Below are positions 26,799 to 39,514 of a stretch of 64,000 nt of DNA, piece by piece. A program made the position numbers and the translations under genes. The stretch's first letter is position 1, and every line of letters begins with the position of its first letter. This stretch comes from Streptomyces sp. SN-593 (GTDB lineage Bacteria > Actinomycetota > Actinomycetes > Streptomycetales > Streptomycetaceae), in assembly GCF_016756395.1 (NCBI RefSeq), contig NZ_AP018365.1:496001-560000 (forward strand). The letters are read 5' to 3'. The notes beneath the pieces are model-generated. The model was not told the DNA's origin. It worked only from the letters and a program-made list of their open reading frames with translations, and made no database searches.

Positions 26799-27698
26799 AT
26801 GCGGACGTGGCAGGACGTGACGGTCGAGGTGGCGGGCGGCGCGCTGGCGGTGCGCCGCTGGCCCGGGCGGCCCGGCGCGGGCACCGTGGTCGCCGCGCAC
26901 GGCATCACCGGCAACGGGCTGTCCTGGGCGGCCGTCGCCGAGGAGCTCGGCGACGTGGAGCTGATCGCCCCGGACCTGCGCGGGCGGGGGCGCAGCCGCG
27001 ACGTGGCGGGGCCGTACGGCATGGCACGGCACGCCGCGGACCTGGTCGCGGTCCTCGACCGCCTCGGGATCGGCCGGGCGGTGCTCGCCGGCCACTCGAT
27101 GGGCGGGTACGCCGCGTGCGTGGCCGGCCGGCGCGACCCGGACCGCTACAGCGAACTGGTGCTCGTCGACGGCGGGTTGGGTTTTCCGGTGCCGCGGGAC
27201 ACGGACATCGACGCGGTGCTGCACGCGGTGATCGGCCCGGCGATGGCCAGACTGGACATGGAGTTCGCCGACCGGGCGGCCTACCACCGCTTCTGGGCCG
27301 GGCATCCGGCGTTCACCCGCATCGGCGGTCCGCTGCTGGCGGAGTACCTCGACCGCGACCTGACCGGCGAGGAGCCGCACCTGCGCTCCGCGTGCCGGGC
27401 GGCGGCCGTCCGGGAGGACGCCGAGGACCAGTTGCGCAACCCGGCGGTGTTCGCCGCGATCCACGAGCTCACGCTCCCGGCCACCCTGCTGTGGGCCGAA
27501 CGCGGCCTGCGCGACGAGCCGGTGGGCCTGTACGCGCCGGAGGTCGTCGCGGCGAGCGGCCTCGCCGACGAGGGGGTGGCGCTGCACTTCGTGCCGGACG
27601 AGAACCACTACTCGCTGATGCTGGGCGCGTCCGGGCCCCGCGTGGTCGCCGCCCACCTCGCCGCCGCGGCCCGCCGCGACCCGGCCGGGCAGGGCTGA
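26799..27698 (+). CDS. Alpha/beta-hydrolase
   Basis: 299 residues. VVAAHGITGNGLSW (oxyanion region), nucleophile Ser100 in LAGHSMGGYAA, DRYSELVLVDGGLG, and the histidine in VPDENHYSLMLG. Cap region residues about 140-215. ATG 26799 is preceded by GGGAGGCGG; upstream in-frame sequence has no match. Cytoplasmic. Substrate unknown; the family includes esterases, lactonases and C-C hydrolases. A short tandem repeat follows its stop. Confidence 0.85.
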   Translation: MRTWQDVTVEVAGGALAVRRWPGRPGAGTVVAAHGITGNGLSWAAVAEELGDVELIAPDLRGRGRSRDVAGPYGMARHAADLVAVLDRLGIGRAVLAGHSMGGYAACVAGRRDPDRYSELVLVDGGLGFPVPRDTDIDAVLHAVIGPAMARLDMEFADRAAYHRFWAGHPAFTRIGGPLLAEYLDRDLTGEEPHLRSACRAAAVREDAEDQLRNPAVFAAIHELTLPATLLWAERGLRDEPVGLYAPEVVAASGLADEGVALHFVPDENHYSLMLGASGPRVVAAHLAAAARRDPAGQG

Positions 27699-27705
27699 TC
27701 GCCAC

Positions 27706-27815
27706 CCCACCCCGGCCGACGCCCCACCCGGGCCGCCGGGCCACCCCCGGCCGACGCCCCACCCGGGCCGACGGCCCACCCCCGGCCGACGGCCCACCCC
27801 GGCCGACGGCCCCCG
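27706..27815. repeat. Short GC-rich tandem repeat
   Basis: About five imperfect copies of a 17-bp unit resembling CGGCCGACGGCCCACCCC lie between two convergent genes (hydrolase and SDR). Each unit can fold, so the tract may terminate transcription from both sides. It also is a likely site of slippage length variation. Confidence 0.6.
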
Positions 27816-27825
27816 CGGGGGCGGG

Positions 27826-28650
27826 TCAGTGCGCCGTCCAGCCCCCGTCGACCGGCAGCGACGCCCCGGTGACGTAGCCGGCGCCGGGCGAGCACAGCCA
27901 CACCGCGACCCCGGCGACCTCCTCGGGCTCGATCAGCCGCTTGACGGCGGTGCGTTCGAGCATCACCCGCGCGACCACCTCGTCCTCGGGGATGCCGTGC
28001 GTCCTGGCCTGGTCGGCGATCTGGGCCTCGACCAGCGGGGTGCGCACGTAGGCGGGGTTGACGCAGTTGCTGGTCACGCCGTGTTCGGCCGCCTCGAGCG
28101 CGACGGTCTTGCTCAGCCCCTCCAGGGCGTGCTTGGCCGTGACGTAGGCCGACTTGTAGGGGCTGGCCCGCAGGCCGTGCACCGAGGAGATGTTGACGAC
28201 GCGGCCCCACCGGTTCGCGTACATGTGGGGCAGGGTGCGGCGCAGGATGCGGAAGGGCGCCTCGACCATGACCCGCTGGATGAGGGCGAACCGCTCCGGC
28301 GGGAACTCGTGGACCGGGGCGACGTGTTGGAGTCCGGCGTTGTTGACCACGATGTCGGCGTCGTCGGGCAGCGCGTCCACGGCCTCGGGGTCGGCGAGGT
28401 CGGTGACCAGGCAGGTGCCGCCGATCTCGTCGGCGACCCGCGCGGCGGCGTCCGCGGCCCGGTCCACCACGTAGACGGAGGCGCCCGCGGCGGCGAACGC
28501 CCGCGCGCAGGCCCGGCCGATCCCGCTGGCCGCGCCCGTGACCAGCGCGGTGCGCCCGGCGAGGAACGGGCCTGCGGGATACGCGTGCGCGCCGGCGGGC
28601 CCGTGCTCGCCCGGCGTCGCACCGGGCCGGGGCTGGTGAGTGTTGTCCAT
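27826..28650 (-). CDS. Short-chain dehydrogenase, 3-hydroxybutyrate dehydrogenase-like
   Basis: 274 residues of the classical SDR fold. TGAASGIG at 38-45 binds the cofactor, NNAG at 103-106, and the catalytic triad is Ser156, Tyr169 and Lys173 (NISSVHGLRASPYKSAYVTAK). Acidic Asp63 after the second strand (YVVDRA) suggests NAD rather than NADP. NNAGLQHVAPVHEFPPE and the loop EAQIADQARTHGIPEDEV match 3-hydroxybutyrate dehydrogenases, which interconvert 3-hydroxybutyrate and acetoacetate. The first 30 residues are a nonconserved Pro/Gly-rich extension. Confidence 0.82.
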   Translation of the reverse strand: MDNTHQPRPGATPGEHGPAGAHAYPAGPFLAGRTALVTGAASGIGRACARAFAAAGASVYVVDRAADAAARVADEIGGTCLVTDLADPEAVDALPDDADIVVNNAGLQHVAPVHEFPPERFALIQRVMVEAPFRILRRTLPHMYANRWGRVVNISSVHGLRASPYKSAYVTAKHALEGLSKTVALEAAEHGVTSNCVNPAYVRTPLVEAQIADQARTHGIPEDEVVARVMLERTAVKRLIEPEEVAGVAVWLCSPGAGYVTGASLPVDGGWTAH

Positions 28651-28748
28651 CCCTCCACGCTAGGGCCTGTCCGGCGGATCCTGCCGGGCCCACGGCTCCC
28701 CCGGCGCCGTACGCCGTACGTCGCGGAGTGCGGGCCCGGCGCGGGGGT

Positions 28749-28964
28749 TCAGGCGGCGGCCGCCGCGTCCAGGCGGCCTGCCTTCGCCTCGGCGACCAGG
28801 TCGGCGAACTGGTCCGCGCTCATCTCCACCCGCTGCCCGAAGTCGTCGGTGATCACGACCCGCCGCTCGGCGGGCGCGGCCGGGTCGACGAACAACTGCG
28901 GGCAGCCGCAGTCGCACTTGCCGCAGAACGTGGCGAGCGGTTGCAGGCCGGTGAGGTCGGTCAT
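28749..28964 (-). CDS. Small cysteine-rich protein, conserved in actinomycetes
   Basis: 71 residues with four cysteines near the N-terminus (Cys14, Cys17, Cys19, Cys21 in FCGKCDCGCPQLFVD), then VVITDDFGQRVEMSADQFADLVAEAKAGRLD. It may bind a metal ion. ATG 28964 has GGAGGA in ideal position; a longer in-frame start at 29009 has none. I recognise the layout but no assigned function. Confidence 0.7.
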   Translation of the reverse strand: MTDLTGLQPLATFCGKCDCGCPQLFVDPAAPAERRVVITDDFGQRVEMSADQFADLVAEAKAGRLDAAAAA

Positions 28965-29364
28965 GGTTCCTCCGTGGGTTGTCAGGCGGCCCGGGCGGGC
29001 CGGCGGCACCTCGACTCGTCAGCGGGATACCCCCTGGTCCCGGGCCGCACGCGGACGGTCCGGCCGGGCCGGAAGCACGCCGGCCCACCCGCACGCGCCG
29101 CTGTGCCCCCCGCGCCTCGGGCCGCCGCCGGTCGCCGGAACTTTCCCGGGCCCGGGCCCGACTTCTGGGGAAGGGGCTGCCGTGTCCGCGCACCGGGGTG
29201 ACGGCCGGTCAGGAGGCGGCACCTTCCGGGGGGACAGGCGACACCGCCCGATGGACATATCGTACCGAAAAGGGCGTGTCGCGCTTTTGCCACTCGAATC
29301 CGCCGGTAGAAAGGGCGTTGACGCCGGTCGTCCCCGACCGGGCCCCCACACCTCCGGAGGCGCA
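28965..29364. other. Gene-free stretch before the GH106 gene
   Basis: No gene is supported in these 400 bases. TTGACG occurs at 29319-29324, but no matching -10 box is found at the right distance. The 5' part is GC-rich and featureless; the 3' part (from 29250) is AT-richer and probably holds the promoter of the gene at 29365. Confidence 0.5.
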
Positions 29365-32300
29365 GTGACCCGTGCACGAGACAGCCGGCTGGGGAACCGG
29401 CTGAGGACACGGGTCGCGCTGGCGCTGGCGGCCGTACTGCTCGGCAGCGCGGGCACGGCGACGGCGTCACCGGTCACGGCCGCGGCGGACCGCGGCGGAT
29501 CCGGCGCCCGATCCGGGGCGGGGAGCCGATCCGGGGCCGGGGACGCCACCGCGCCGCGGACCGCGGAGCCCAACCCGGTCCTCACCGCCGCCTCGTTCGC
29601 CCGCCCGCCGGTCGTGGACCGGCCGAAGTACCGGTGGTGGCTGCCGGTCGCCGACGAGTCCGACACCGAACTGCGCCTAGAGCTCCACCAGATCGCGGCG
29701 GTCGACGGCGGCGGCGCCGAGGTGACGGCGTTCCCGGCTCCCGACGCGCCGGGCAGCACCCTGCACGGCAGCGAGCCCTACCTGGCGCGGTACGGCTACG
29801 GCACGCCCCTGTGGACGCACCGGGTGCGGGTGATGGAGGACGCGGCGGTGGCCGACGGGCTGGTCCTGGACCTCGCGGCCGGGCCCCGCTGGCCGCCGAC
29901 CGTGCCGACCACCGACAGCTTCAACCAGCCGCAGGTGGCGCAGCAGGTCGTCTACGGGCGGGAGTTCGACGCCCCGGGCAGCACCCGCGCCGGCGCGCTG
30001 CCGCCCACGGTCGTCCGCCCGCCGACGGTGACCAGGACGTTGTGCGGCGAGGTCGCCGCGGGCGCCGACACACTCCGGCTCGACTCGACGCGCAACCTCG
30101 CCGTCGGGGACCGCCTCGCGCTCGGCGCGGCCGACGGCACCGGCACCGACGTGGTGACCGTGCGGGCGGTCGGCACCTCCTCGCCGTGCAGCACCGCGGC
30201 CGCCGCCACGAAGGCGGGTGCGACCCGGATGGAGACGGCGACCACCGACGCCGGCCTGGTCGCCGGCGTGACCGTGACGGTCGGGTCGGGCGCCGACCGG
30301 GACACCGCGACCATCAGGACGGCCGGCAGCGCCGCGGGCAGCACCACGCTGTCGTCGGAGACGGTGCCCGGCGCGACCACGCTCGCCCTCGCGTCGGTCG
30401 CCGGGATCGCGCCGGGCGACACCCTCACCGTGGACCCCGGCGCGGGCGGCGAGCCGGCACGCGTCGCGGCCGTCGACAAGGCCGCGCACACCGTCACCGT
30501 CCCTCCGCTGGCGGCCGCGCACCCCCTGGGCGCGGCGGTCAGCGACGCCGGCCGGGACCTCGCCTTCACCACCGCGCTCGCGCACGCCCACACCGCGGGC
30601 GAGCCGGTGCGCGCGTCCGGCACGGGCGTGCGCGTCTCGCCGACCGCGTCGGCGCACCCGGCCGGGGAGCACGCGGTGGACACCGCGAGGAGCGAGCTGG
30701 TCGCGGTGGAGGCGGCGCAGTGCGCCACCGCCTGCGACGCCTCGACCGCGCCGGTCCCCCTGGACCGCGCCTCGGTCACGGACCTCACGGGGCGGACCGA
30801 CGCGCACGGCGGCCTGACCCACACCTTCCCCCGGGGCAACGGCCACCCGTGGGTGCTGCTGGACTTCTACCGGACCGCCGACGGCCAGGCGGTGAACAAC
30901 GTGTCGCCGAACGGGTCCGCGTACGTCCTGGACCACCTGTCGGCCGGCGGCGCCACCGCGCTGACCGACTTCTGGGACCGTGCCGTGCTGCGCGACGCGT
31001 CGGTCCGCGACGCCATCGCGCGTACCGGGCGCACCCTCGGCACCCCGGCGTTCTTCGAGGACTCGCTGGAGCTGTCCGACGAGCTCACCTGGACCGCGGA
31101 CTTCCCCGCCCGCTTCGCACAGTTGCGCGGCTACCCCGTCACGCAGGCACTGCCGGTGCTGGCCGGGTTCGACGCGCGCCGGGCACCGGCCGCCCCGGCC
31201 CCGTTCACCTACAGCGACGGCCAGGGCGCCCGCATGCTCCGGGACTACGAGCGGACCTTCGGCGACCTGTACGCGGGCCGCTACCTGCCCGCGCTCCAGC
31301 GCTGGGCCGAGGCGGCCGGGCTGACCGTCAGGGCCCAGACGTACGGCGCCCCGATCGACGCAGCCGAGGCCGGCACCCGCATCGGCATCCCCGAGGGCGA
31401 GGGCTTCGAGTTCAACGGGAGGAACCCCGACCAGGACTTCAAGGTGATCGCCGCCGGCGCCGCCCGCACCGGCGCCCCGGTGGTGTCCGGCGAGTGCTGC
31501 GCGATCCGGTCCCAGGTGTGGGCCACCACCACCGCGCAGGACCTCACCGGCGAGGTCTACGTCGACATGGCTGGCGGCGACAACCAGATCGTCTGGCACG
31601 GCATGCCCTACGCGACCGCCCCGCCCGGCTCCGGCCCCACCTCGTCCTGGCCCGGCTTCAGCTACGGCGGGAACACCGGCTTCTCCGAGGCGTGGAGCCC
31701 GCGGATGCCGCAGTGGCGCGACGCCAAGGCGCTCAACGACGACATCGCCCGGATGTCCCTGGTGCTGCGCCAGGGCCGGCCCAGCTACGACGTCGGCGTC
31801 TACTACCAGAACACCGGCCTGGCCGGGCAGGCGTACGACGACCCGTCGAGCGTCCTGAGGAACACCTCCGCGCTCGCCGCCGCCGGCTACACCTACGGCT
31901 ACGCGGACTCCTCCTTCCTCACCGACGCGTCGAAGGACCTCCGCGACGGCGTGCTCTTCCCGGGGGCGTCGGACTACCGCGCGCTGGTCCTCGACGACCC
32001 CGCCACCCTCCTGCCGGCCGCCGCCGACCAGATCCTCGCGCTCGCCCGGGCCGGGCTCCCCGTCGTCCTGATCGGCCCCGCCACGCCGGCCGATCCCACC
32101 ACACCCGGCCACGACCCCGGTGGCGGCGACCGGACCGTCCAGGCCGACTGGAAGGCCCTCTACGCGCTGGCCGGCGACGGCGCCGCGGCGGAGGAGGCCG
32201 GGCCCCGCGTCGTGCGGGTGGCCACGGAGGCCGAGGCGCCCACCGCGCTCGCGCGCCTGGGCATCTCCCCCGCGGCCGCGCACGACGGCGGGGACGGCGC

Positions 32301-33240
32301 CGTCCTGGACGTGCGCCGCGACGACGGCGACACGCAGTACTACTACCTCTACAACAACGGGACGAAGGCGGTGGACCAGCGCCTCACGCTGACCGGCAGG
32401 GGCGCGCCCTACGCGCTCGACACCTGGACCGGCGCCGTCACGCCGCTCGCCGGGTACTCCACGGACGGCGACACGGTCAGCCTGGACGTGCGGCTCGGCG
32501 CCCACGACGCCCGGGTGGTCGCCGTGAGCACCGACGCCGCGAAGTTCGGCGCGGCCCCCGGTCCGGTCGCCGCCGCCTCGACCACGGCGGACGGCGCGGT
32601 CTTCGGCCCGGACGGGAGCCTTGCGATCGACGCCACCCGCGCCGGCGACTACCGCACCACACTGTCCACCGGGCGGACCGCCACCACCTCGATCGCCGAC
32701 GTGCCGGCGGCCACCACCCTCCTGGACTGGCGGCTGAGCGTGGACAGTTGGACCCCCGGCCCGAGCGGCGCCGCCGGCGACACCGCCCACACCGCGATCG
32801 GCCCGATCGCGGTCACCGCCGATCCCGGCACGGGCGCGCTGCCCGCCTGGACGGCGATCACCCGGGCCGCCGGCTACCCCGCCGACCTCCAGGACGTCGC
32901 CGGCACCGCCACCTACACCGCCCACCTCACGCTGCCCGACGGCTGGACCGGCGGCCGCCACGCCCGGCTCGACCTCGGCCGCGTCACCGACACCGCCGAA
33001 GTCGCCGTCAACGGCACCCCGCTGCCCCCGGTGGACCTCGCCGACCCGTCCCGCGTCGACCTCGGCGACACGCTGCGGGGCGGCGACAACACCCTCACCG
33101 TGCGCGTCGCCACCCCGCTGCTCAACGCGGTGCGGGTGGCCCCCGGCACCGGCGCCGCCGGCCGCGCGCGCACCGCGAACGGCCTGCTCGGCCCGGTCGT
33201 GCTCACCCCTTACGGCCGCGCCACCGTCTCCGCGACCTGA
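29365..33240 (+). CDS. Secreted GH106-family alpha-L-rhamnosidase-like protein
   Basis: 1291-residue exported enzyme. Signal peptide LRTRVALALAAVLLGSAGTATASP with an Ala-X-Ala-like site; GTG 29365 has CCGGAGG upstream. The family start RPKYRWWLPVADESDTELRLELHQIAAVDGGGAEVTAF and the central part (GEGFEFNGRNPDQDFKVIAAGAARTGAPVVSGECCAIRSQVW, VDMAGGDNQIVWHGMPYA, YDVGVYYQNTGLAG) are of the GH106 type. Two repeat modules lie inside the N-terminal half (residues about 230-385), each with a GDxLxV-type turn (NLAVGDRLALG, GIAPGDTLTVD). A C-terminal galactose-binding-like domain (about 1100-1291: TATYTAHLTLPDGWTGG, LDLGRVTDTAEVAVNGTPL) follows. Action on plant or bacterial rhamnosides is inferred from family. 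Confidence 0.8.
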   Translation: MTRARDSRLGNRLRTRVALALAAVLLGSAGTATASPVTAAADRGGSGARSGAGSRSGAGDATAPRTAEPNPVLTAASFARPPVVDRPKYRWWLPVADESDTELRLELHQIAAVDGGGAEVTAFPAPDAPGSTLHGSEPYLARYGYGTPLWTHRVRVMEDAAVADGLVLDLAAGPRWPPTVPTTDSFNQPQVAQQVVYGREFDAPGSTRAGALPPTVVRPPTVTRTLCGEVAAGADTLRLDSTRNLAVGDRLALGAADGTGTDVVTVRAVGTSSPCSTAAAATKAGATRMETATTDAGLVAGVTVTVGSGADRDTATIRTAGSAAGSTTLSSETVPGATTLALASVAGIAPGDTLTVDPGAGGEPARVAAVDKAAHTVTVPPLAAAHPLGAAVSDAGRDLAFTTALAHAHTAGEPVRASGTGVRVSPTASAHPAGEHAVDTARSELVAVEAAQCATACDASTAPVPLDRASVTDLTGRTDAHGGLTHTFPRGNGHPWVLLDFYRTADGQAVNNVSPNGSAYVLDHLSAGGATALTDFWDRAVLRDASVRDAIARTGRTLGTPAFFEDSLELSDELTWTADFPARFAQLRGYPVTQALPVLAGFDARRAPAAPAPFTYSDGQGARMLRDYERTFGDLYAGRYLPALQRWAEAAGLTVRAQTYGAPIDAAEAGTRIGIPEGEGFEFNGRNPDQDFKVIAAGAARTGAPVVSGECCAIRSQVWATTTAQDLTGEVYVDMAGGDNQIVWHGMPYATAPPGSGPTSSWPGFSYGGNTGFSEAWSPRMPQWRDAKALNDDIARMSLVLRQGRPSYDVGVYYQNTGLAGQAYDDPSSVLRNTSALAAAGYTYGYADSSFLTDASKDLRDGVLFPGASDYRALVLDDPATLLPAAADQILALARAGLPVVLIGPATPADPTTPGHDPGGGDRTVQADWKALYALAGDGAAAEEAGPRVVRVATEAEAPTALARLGISPAAAHDGGDGAVLDVRRDDGDTQYYYLYNNGTKAVDQRLTLTGRGAPYALDTWTGAVTPLAGYSTDGDTVSLDVRLGAHDARVVAVSTDAAKFGAAPGPVAAASTTADGAVFGPDGSLAIDATRAGDYRTTLSTGRTATTSIADVPAATTLLDWRLSVDSWTPGPSGAAGDTAHTAIGPIAVTADPGTGALPAWTAITRAAGYPADLQDVAGTATYTAHLTLPDGWTGGRHARLDLGRVTDTAEVAVNGTPLPPVDLADPSRVDLGDTLRGGDNTLTVRVATPLLNAVRVAPGTGAAGRARTANGLLGPVVLTPYGRATVSAT

Positions 33241-33281
33241 CCGCCCTCCCGCCGCGCGGCGGCGTCAGCGGCGGCGCGCGT

Positions 33282-33461
33282 CGAGGACCCCTTTGCCATG
33301 CTGTTGCGCCGGAGGCCCAGGCGCGCCACCGCCGCCCGGACCCGGGCGGCCATCTCCGGATCGACGGTGGACACGCCGTTGACCACCCGCGAGACGGTCT
33401 TGAGGCTGACGCCGGCCTCGCGGGCGACGTCGGTCGTCGTGGGCCGCCGCCCGATCTACAT
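33282..33461 (-). pseudogene. Remnant of a LacI-family regulator gene (DNA-binding part only)
   Basis: Reading this strand from 33461 gives ATG, then an in-frame TAG, then GRRPTTTDVAREAGVSLKT followed by VSRVVNGVSTVDPEMAARVR and AAVARLGLRRNSMAKGSS. That is a near-perfect LacI helix-turn-helix plus hinge region, about 57 residues. The frame continues without a ligand domain and into the antisense of the GH106 gene. With the stop directly after the ATG and no other start, it cannot be made as is. It lies just past the lacZ stop and the GH106 stop, so it may have regulated one of them. Confidence 0.75.
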
Positions 33462-33484
33462 CCGCCGGGTGCGGCGCGGTCACT

Positions 33485-38021
<4,537 letters not shown>

Positions 38022-38034
38022 GGCGTCGCGTCAA

Positions 38035-38046
38035 GTGAACGGTCAC
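38035..38046. promoter_or_regulatory. LacI-type operator, site 2
   Basis: GTGAACGGTCAC, the exact reverse complement of site 1 (37924-37935), so the two are the same operator in opposite orientation. Their centres are 111 bp apart, leaving room for DNA looping between the two bound dimers. Confidence 0.7.
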
Positions 38047-38152
38047 TCGATCGACGTCCGGCCGGCCCCCGGGGCATGTCCGCTCCTGCCCCGTCCCCCA
38101 TGGCCCGCGGTGCCGCTGCCCACGACGAATCCCAGGACGAAGGGCCCCTTAC

Positions 38153-38554
38153 ATGAGCGAGCAGGAACCCGCACCGACCCCACCCGCGCCCCGCACCCCC
38201 GCCGTCAGCCGGCGCAAGCTGCTCGCCTACGGCCGGAACGCCGCGATCGTCGCGGGCGCGGCCCTCGCGATCCCGGCGACCGCCGCCACCGCCGCCCCGG
38301 ACCACCCGCCGGCCGCCGGCTGGGACGTCATCGGCGCCGACGTGCCCGCGCACCAGGCGCCCCAGCTCGCCGACCTCGTGGACCGGATGCGGCGCGGCGA
38401 ACCACCCCGGCACACCACCGCCGACGCGCGCCGCACCACCGAGTTCGTCACCGCCCTGTACAAGTCGGCGGCGACCTCACGACCGGTGGCCCGCGGCTCG
38501 ATCACCCCGGACGACCCGTTCCACCGCTCCTGGTGGCCGGACCCGACCGGCTGA
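38153..38554 (+). CDS. Tat-exported fragment resembling the C-terminal end of a Gfo/Idh/MocA oxidoreductase
   Basis: 133 residues. SRRKLLAYG (Arg20-Arg21) followed by a hydrophobic stretch and ATAATAAPD is a Tat signal peptide. The rest (VPAHQAPQLADLVDRMRRGEPPRHTTADARRTTEFVTALYKSAATSRPVARGSITPDDPFHRS) resembles the last 55 residues of Gfo/Idh/MocA-family sugar oxidoreductases, in which a substrate-side helix and the RPV-R-G-I tail are conserved. The Rossmann and catalytic parts are absent, about two thirds of the usual length. A good promoter and operator stand upstream, so it may still be expressed. Remnant of a deletion is the simplest explanation; the start at 38153 has only weak ribosome site. 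I am less sure of the family than of the shape. Confidence 0.55.
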   Translation: MSEQEPAPTPPAPRTPAVSRRKLLAYGRNAAIVAGAALAIPATAATAAPDHPPAAGWDVIGADVPAHQAPQLADLVDRMRRGEPPRHTTADARRTTEFVTALYKSAATSRPVARGSITPDDPFHRSWWPDPTG

Positions 38555-38572
38555 CCGCGGACCGGCCGACCG

Positions 38573-38611
38573 CCGGCGGGGCGCCCCGCGGACCCCGGCG
38601 CGCCCCGCCGG
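38573..38611. terminator. Bidirectional hairpin between convergent genes
   Basis: Perfect 12-bp stem (CCGGCGGGGCGC at 38573-38584 pairing with 38600-38611) around a 15-base loop, placed between the oxidoreductase remnant and the MTHFR-like gene on the opposite strand. No U-tract, which is usual for actinomycete terminators. Confidence 0.65.
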
Positions 38612-38623
38612 AGGGGGCGGGGC

Positions 38624-39514
38624 TCAGCCGGCGACCGGGCGGGGCAGCACGGCCCGGACGCCGGCGACGAACTCCGGCCGGTCCGCGCGGGACAGGATGA
38701 TCCCCCGCGTGGACTCCGCGAGGCACGCGGCGAGTTCGACGGCGATCCGGCCGCCCTCCTCGGCGGCCCCGTCGCCGGCCCGTTCCAACCGGTTGACCAG
38801 GTCGTCCGGCACGCAGCCGGCCGGCAGTTCGCTCCGCAACTGCCGGGCCTCCGCGAGGGAGCGCAGCGGGTGCACCGTGGCGAGCACCGGTACCGCGCCG
38901 TCGACCAGGTCGAGCAGCGCGTCCAGGGCGCGCCGGGTGTAGACCGGACTGGTCACGACGAAGTGCGCGCCCGCGCCGATCCGGCTGCGGATACGGCCGC
39001 GGTCCGCGGCGGTGAGGGTGGGCACCGCCCTCAGCCGCACCCCGATGTCGAAGTGCGTGGGCGTGTCCAGCCGCAGGCCGTAGCGGTCGACGCCCTCGTT
39101 GAGCCCCCGCAGCAGCTCGATCAGCCCGACGGCGTCGACCGCCCAGCGCCCGTCCGCCTGCGCGCGGTCACCGCTGCCCGGCGCGCTGCCGTTCCCGCAC
39201 ACCAGGCGGGTGACACCGCGTGCGTGCCCGCCCAGCAGGTGCGCCTGGAGGGCCATGACGGTCCGGCTCCAGGTGGTCACCGTGGCCAGGGCGGGTCCGC
39301 CGGTGTGCTTCTGGCAGGCGGCGGCGAGGTCGATCGACTGGTTGGTGCTGGTGTACCGCGAGTGCTCCGGCCCGGAGGTGGCGGTCACGATGAGGTCGGC
39401 GCCGGCGGCGCGCACCGCGGCGGCGGCACCGGCCGCGGACTCCCGGTCCCCGGCCTCCGGCACGACGTACGCGCCCAGGAGGGGGGCTCCGCTCGTGGCC
39501 AGGACGTCCCTCAC
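38624..39514 (-). CDS. MTHFR-fold protein, probable methylenetetrahydrofolate reductase (YitJ-type domain)
   Basis: 296 residues with the TIM-barrel flavoprotein fold of methylenetetrahydrofolate reductases. Closest in form to the MTHFR half of YitJ-like proteins: ALATVTTWSRTVMALQAHLLGGHARGVTRLVCGNGSAPGSGD, HFVVTSPVYTRRALDALLDLVDG, GCVPDDLVNRLERAGDGAAEEGGRIAVELA. The usual GDPP in the central loop is replaced by GNGSAP. GTG 39514 overlaps the regulator stop by four bases, so it is translationally coupled to the regulator. In a methyl-oxidising role it would run 5-methyl-THF to 5,10-methylene-THF. It sits divergent from the O-demethylase gene and matches a second, more typical MTHFR at 42639. 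Confidence 0.72.
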   Translation of the reverse strand: MRDVLATSGAPLLGAYVVPEAGDRESAAGAAAAVRAAGADLIVTATSGPEHSRYTSTNQSIDLAAACQKHTGGPALATVTTWSRTVMALQAHLLGGHARGVTRLVCGNGSAPGSGDRAQADGRWAVDAVGLIELLRGLNEGVDRYGLRLDTPTHFDIGVRLRAVPTLTAADRGRIRSRIGAGAHFVVTSPVYTRRALDALLDLVDGAVPVLATVHPLRSLAEARQLRSELPAGCVPDDLVNRLERAGDGAAEEGGRIAVELAACLAESTRGIILSRADRPEFVAGVRAVLPRPVAG

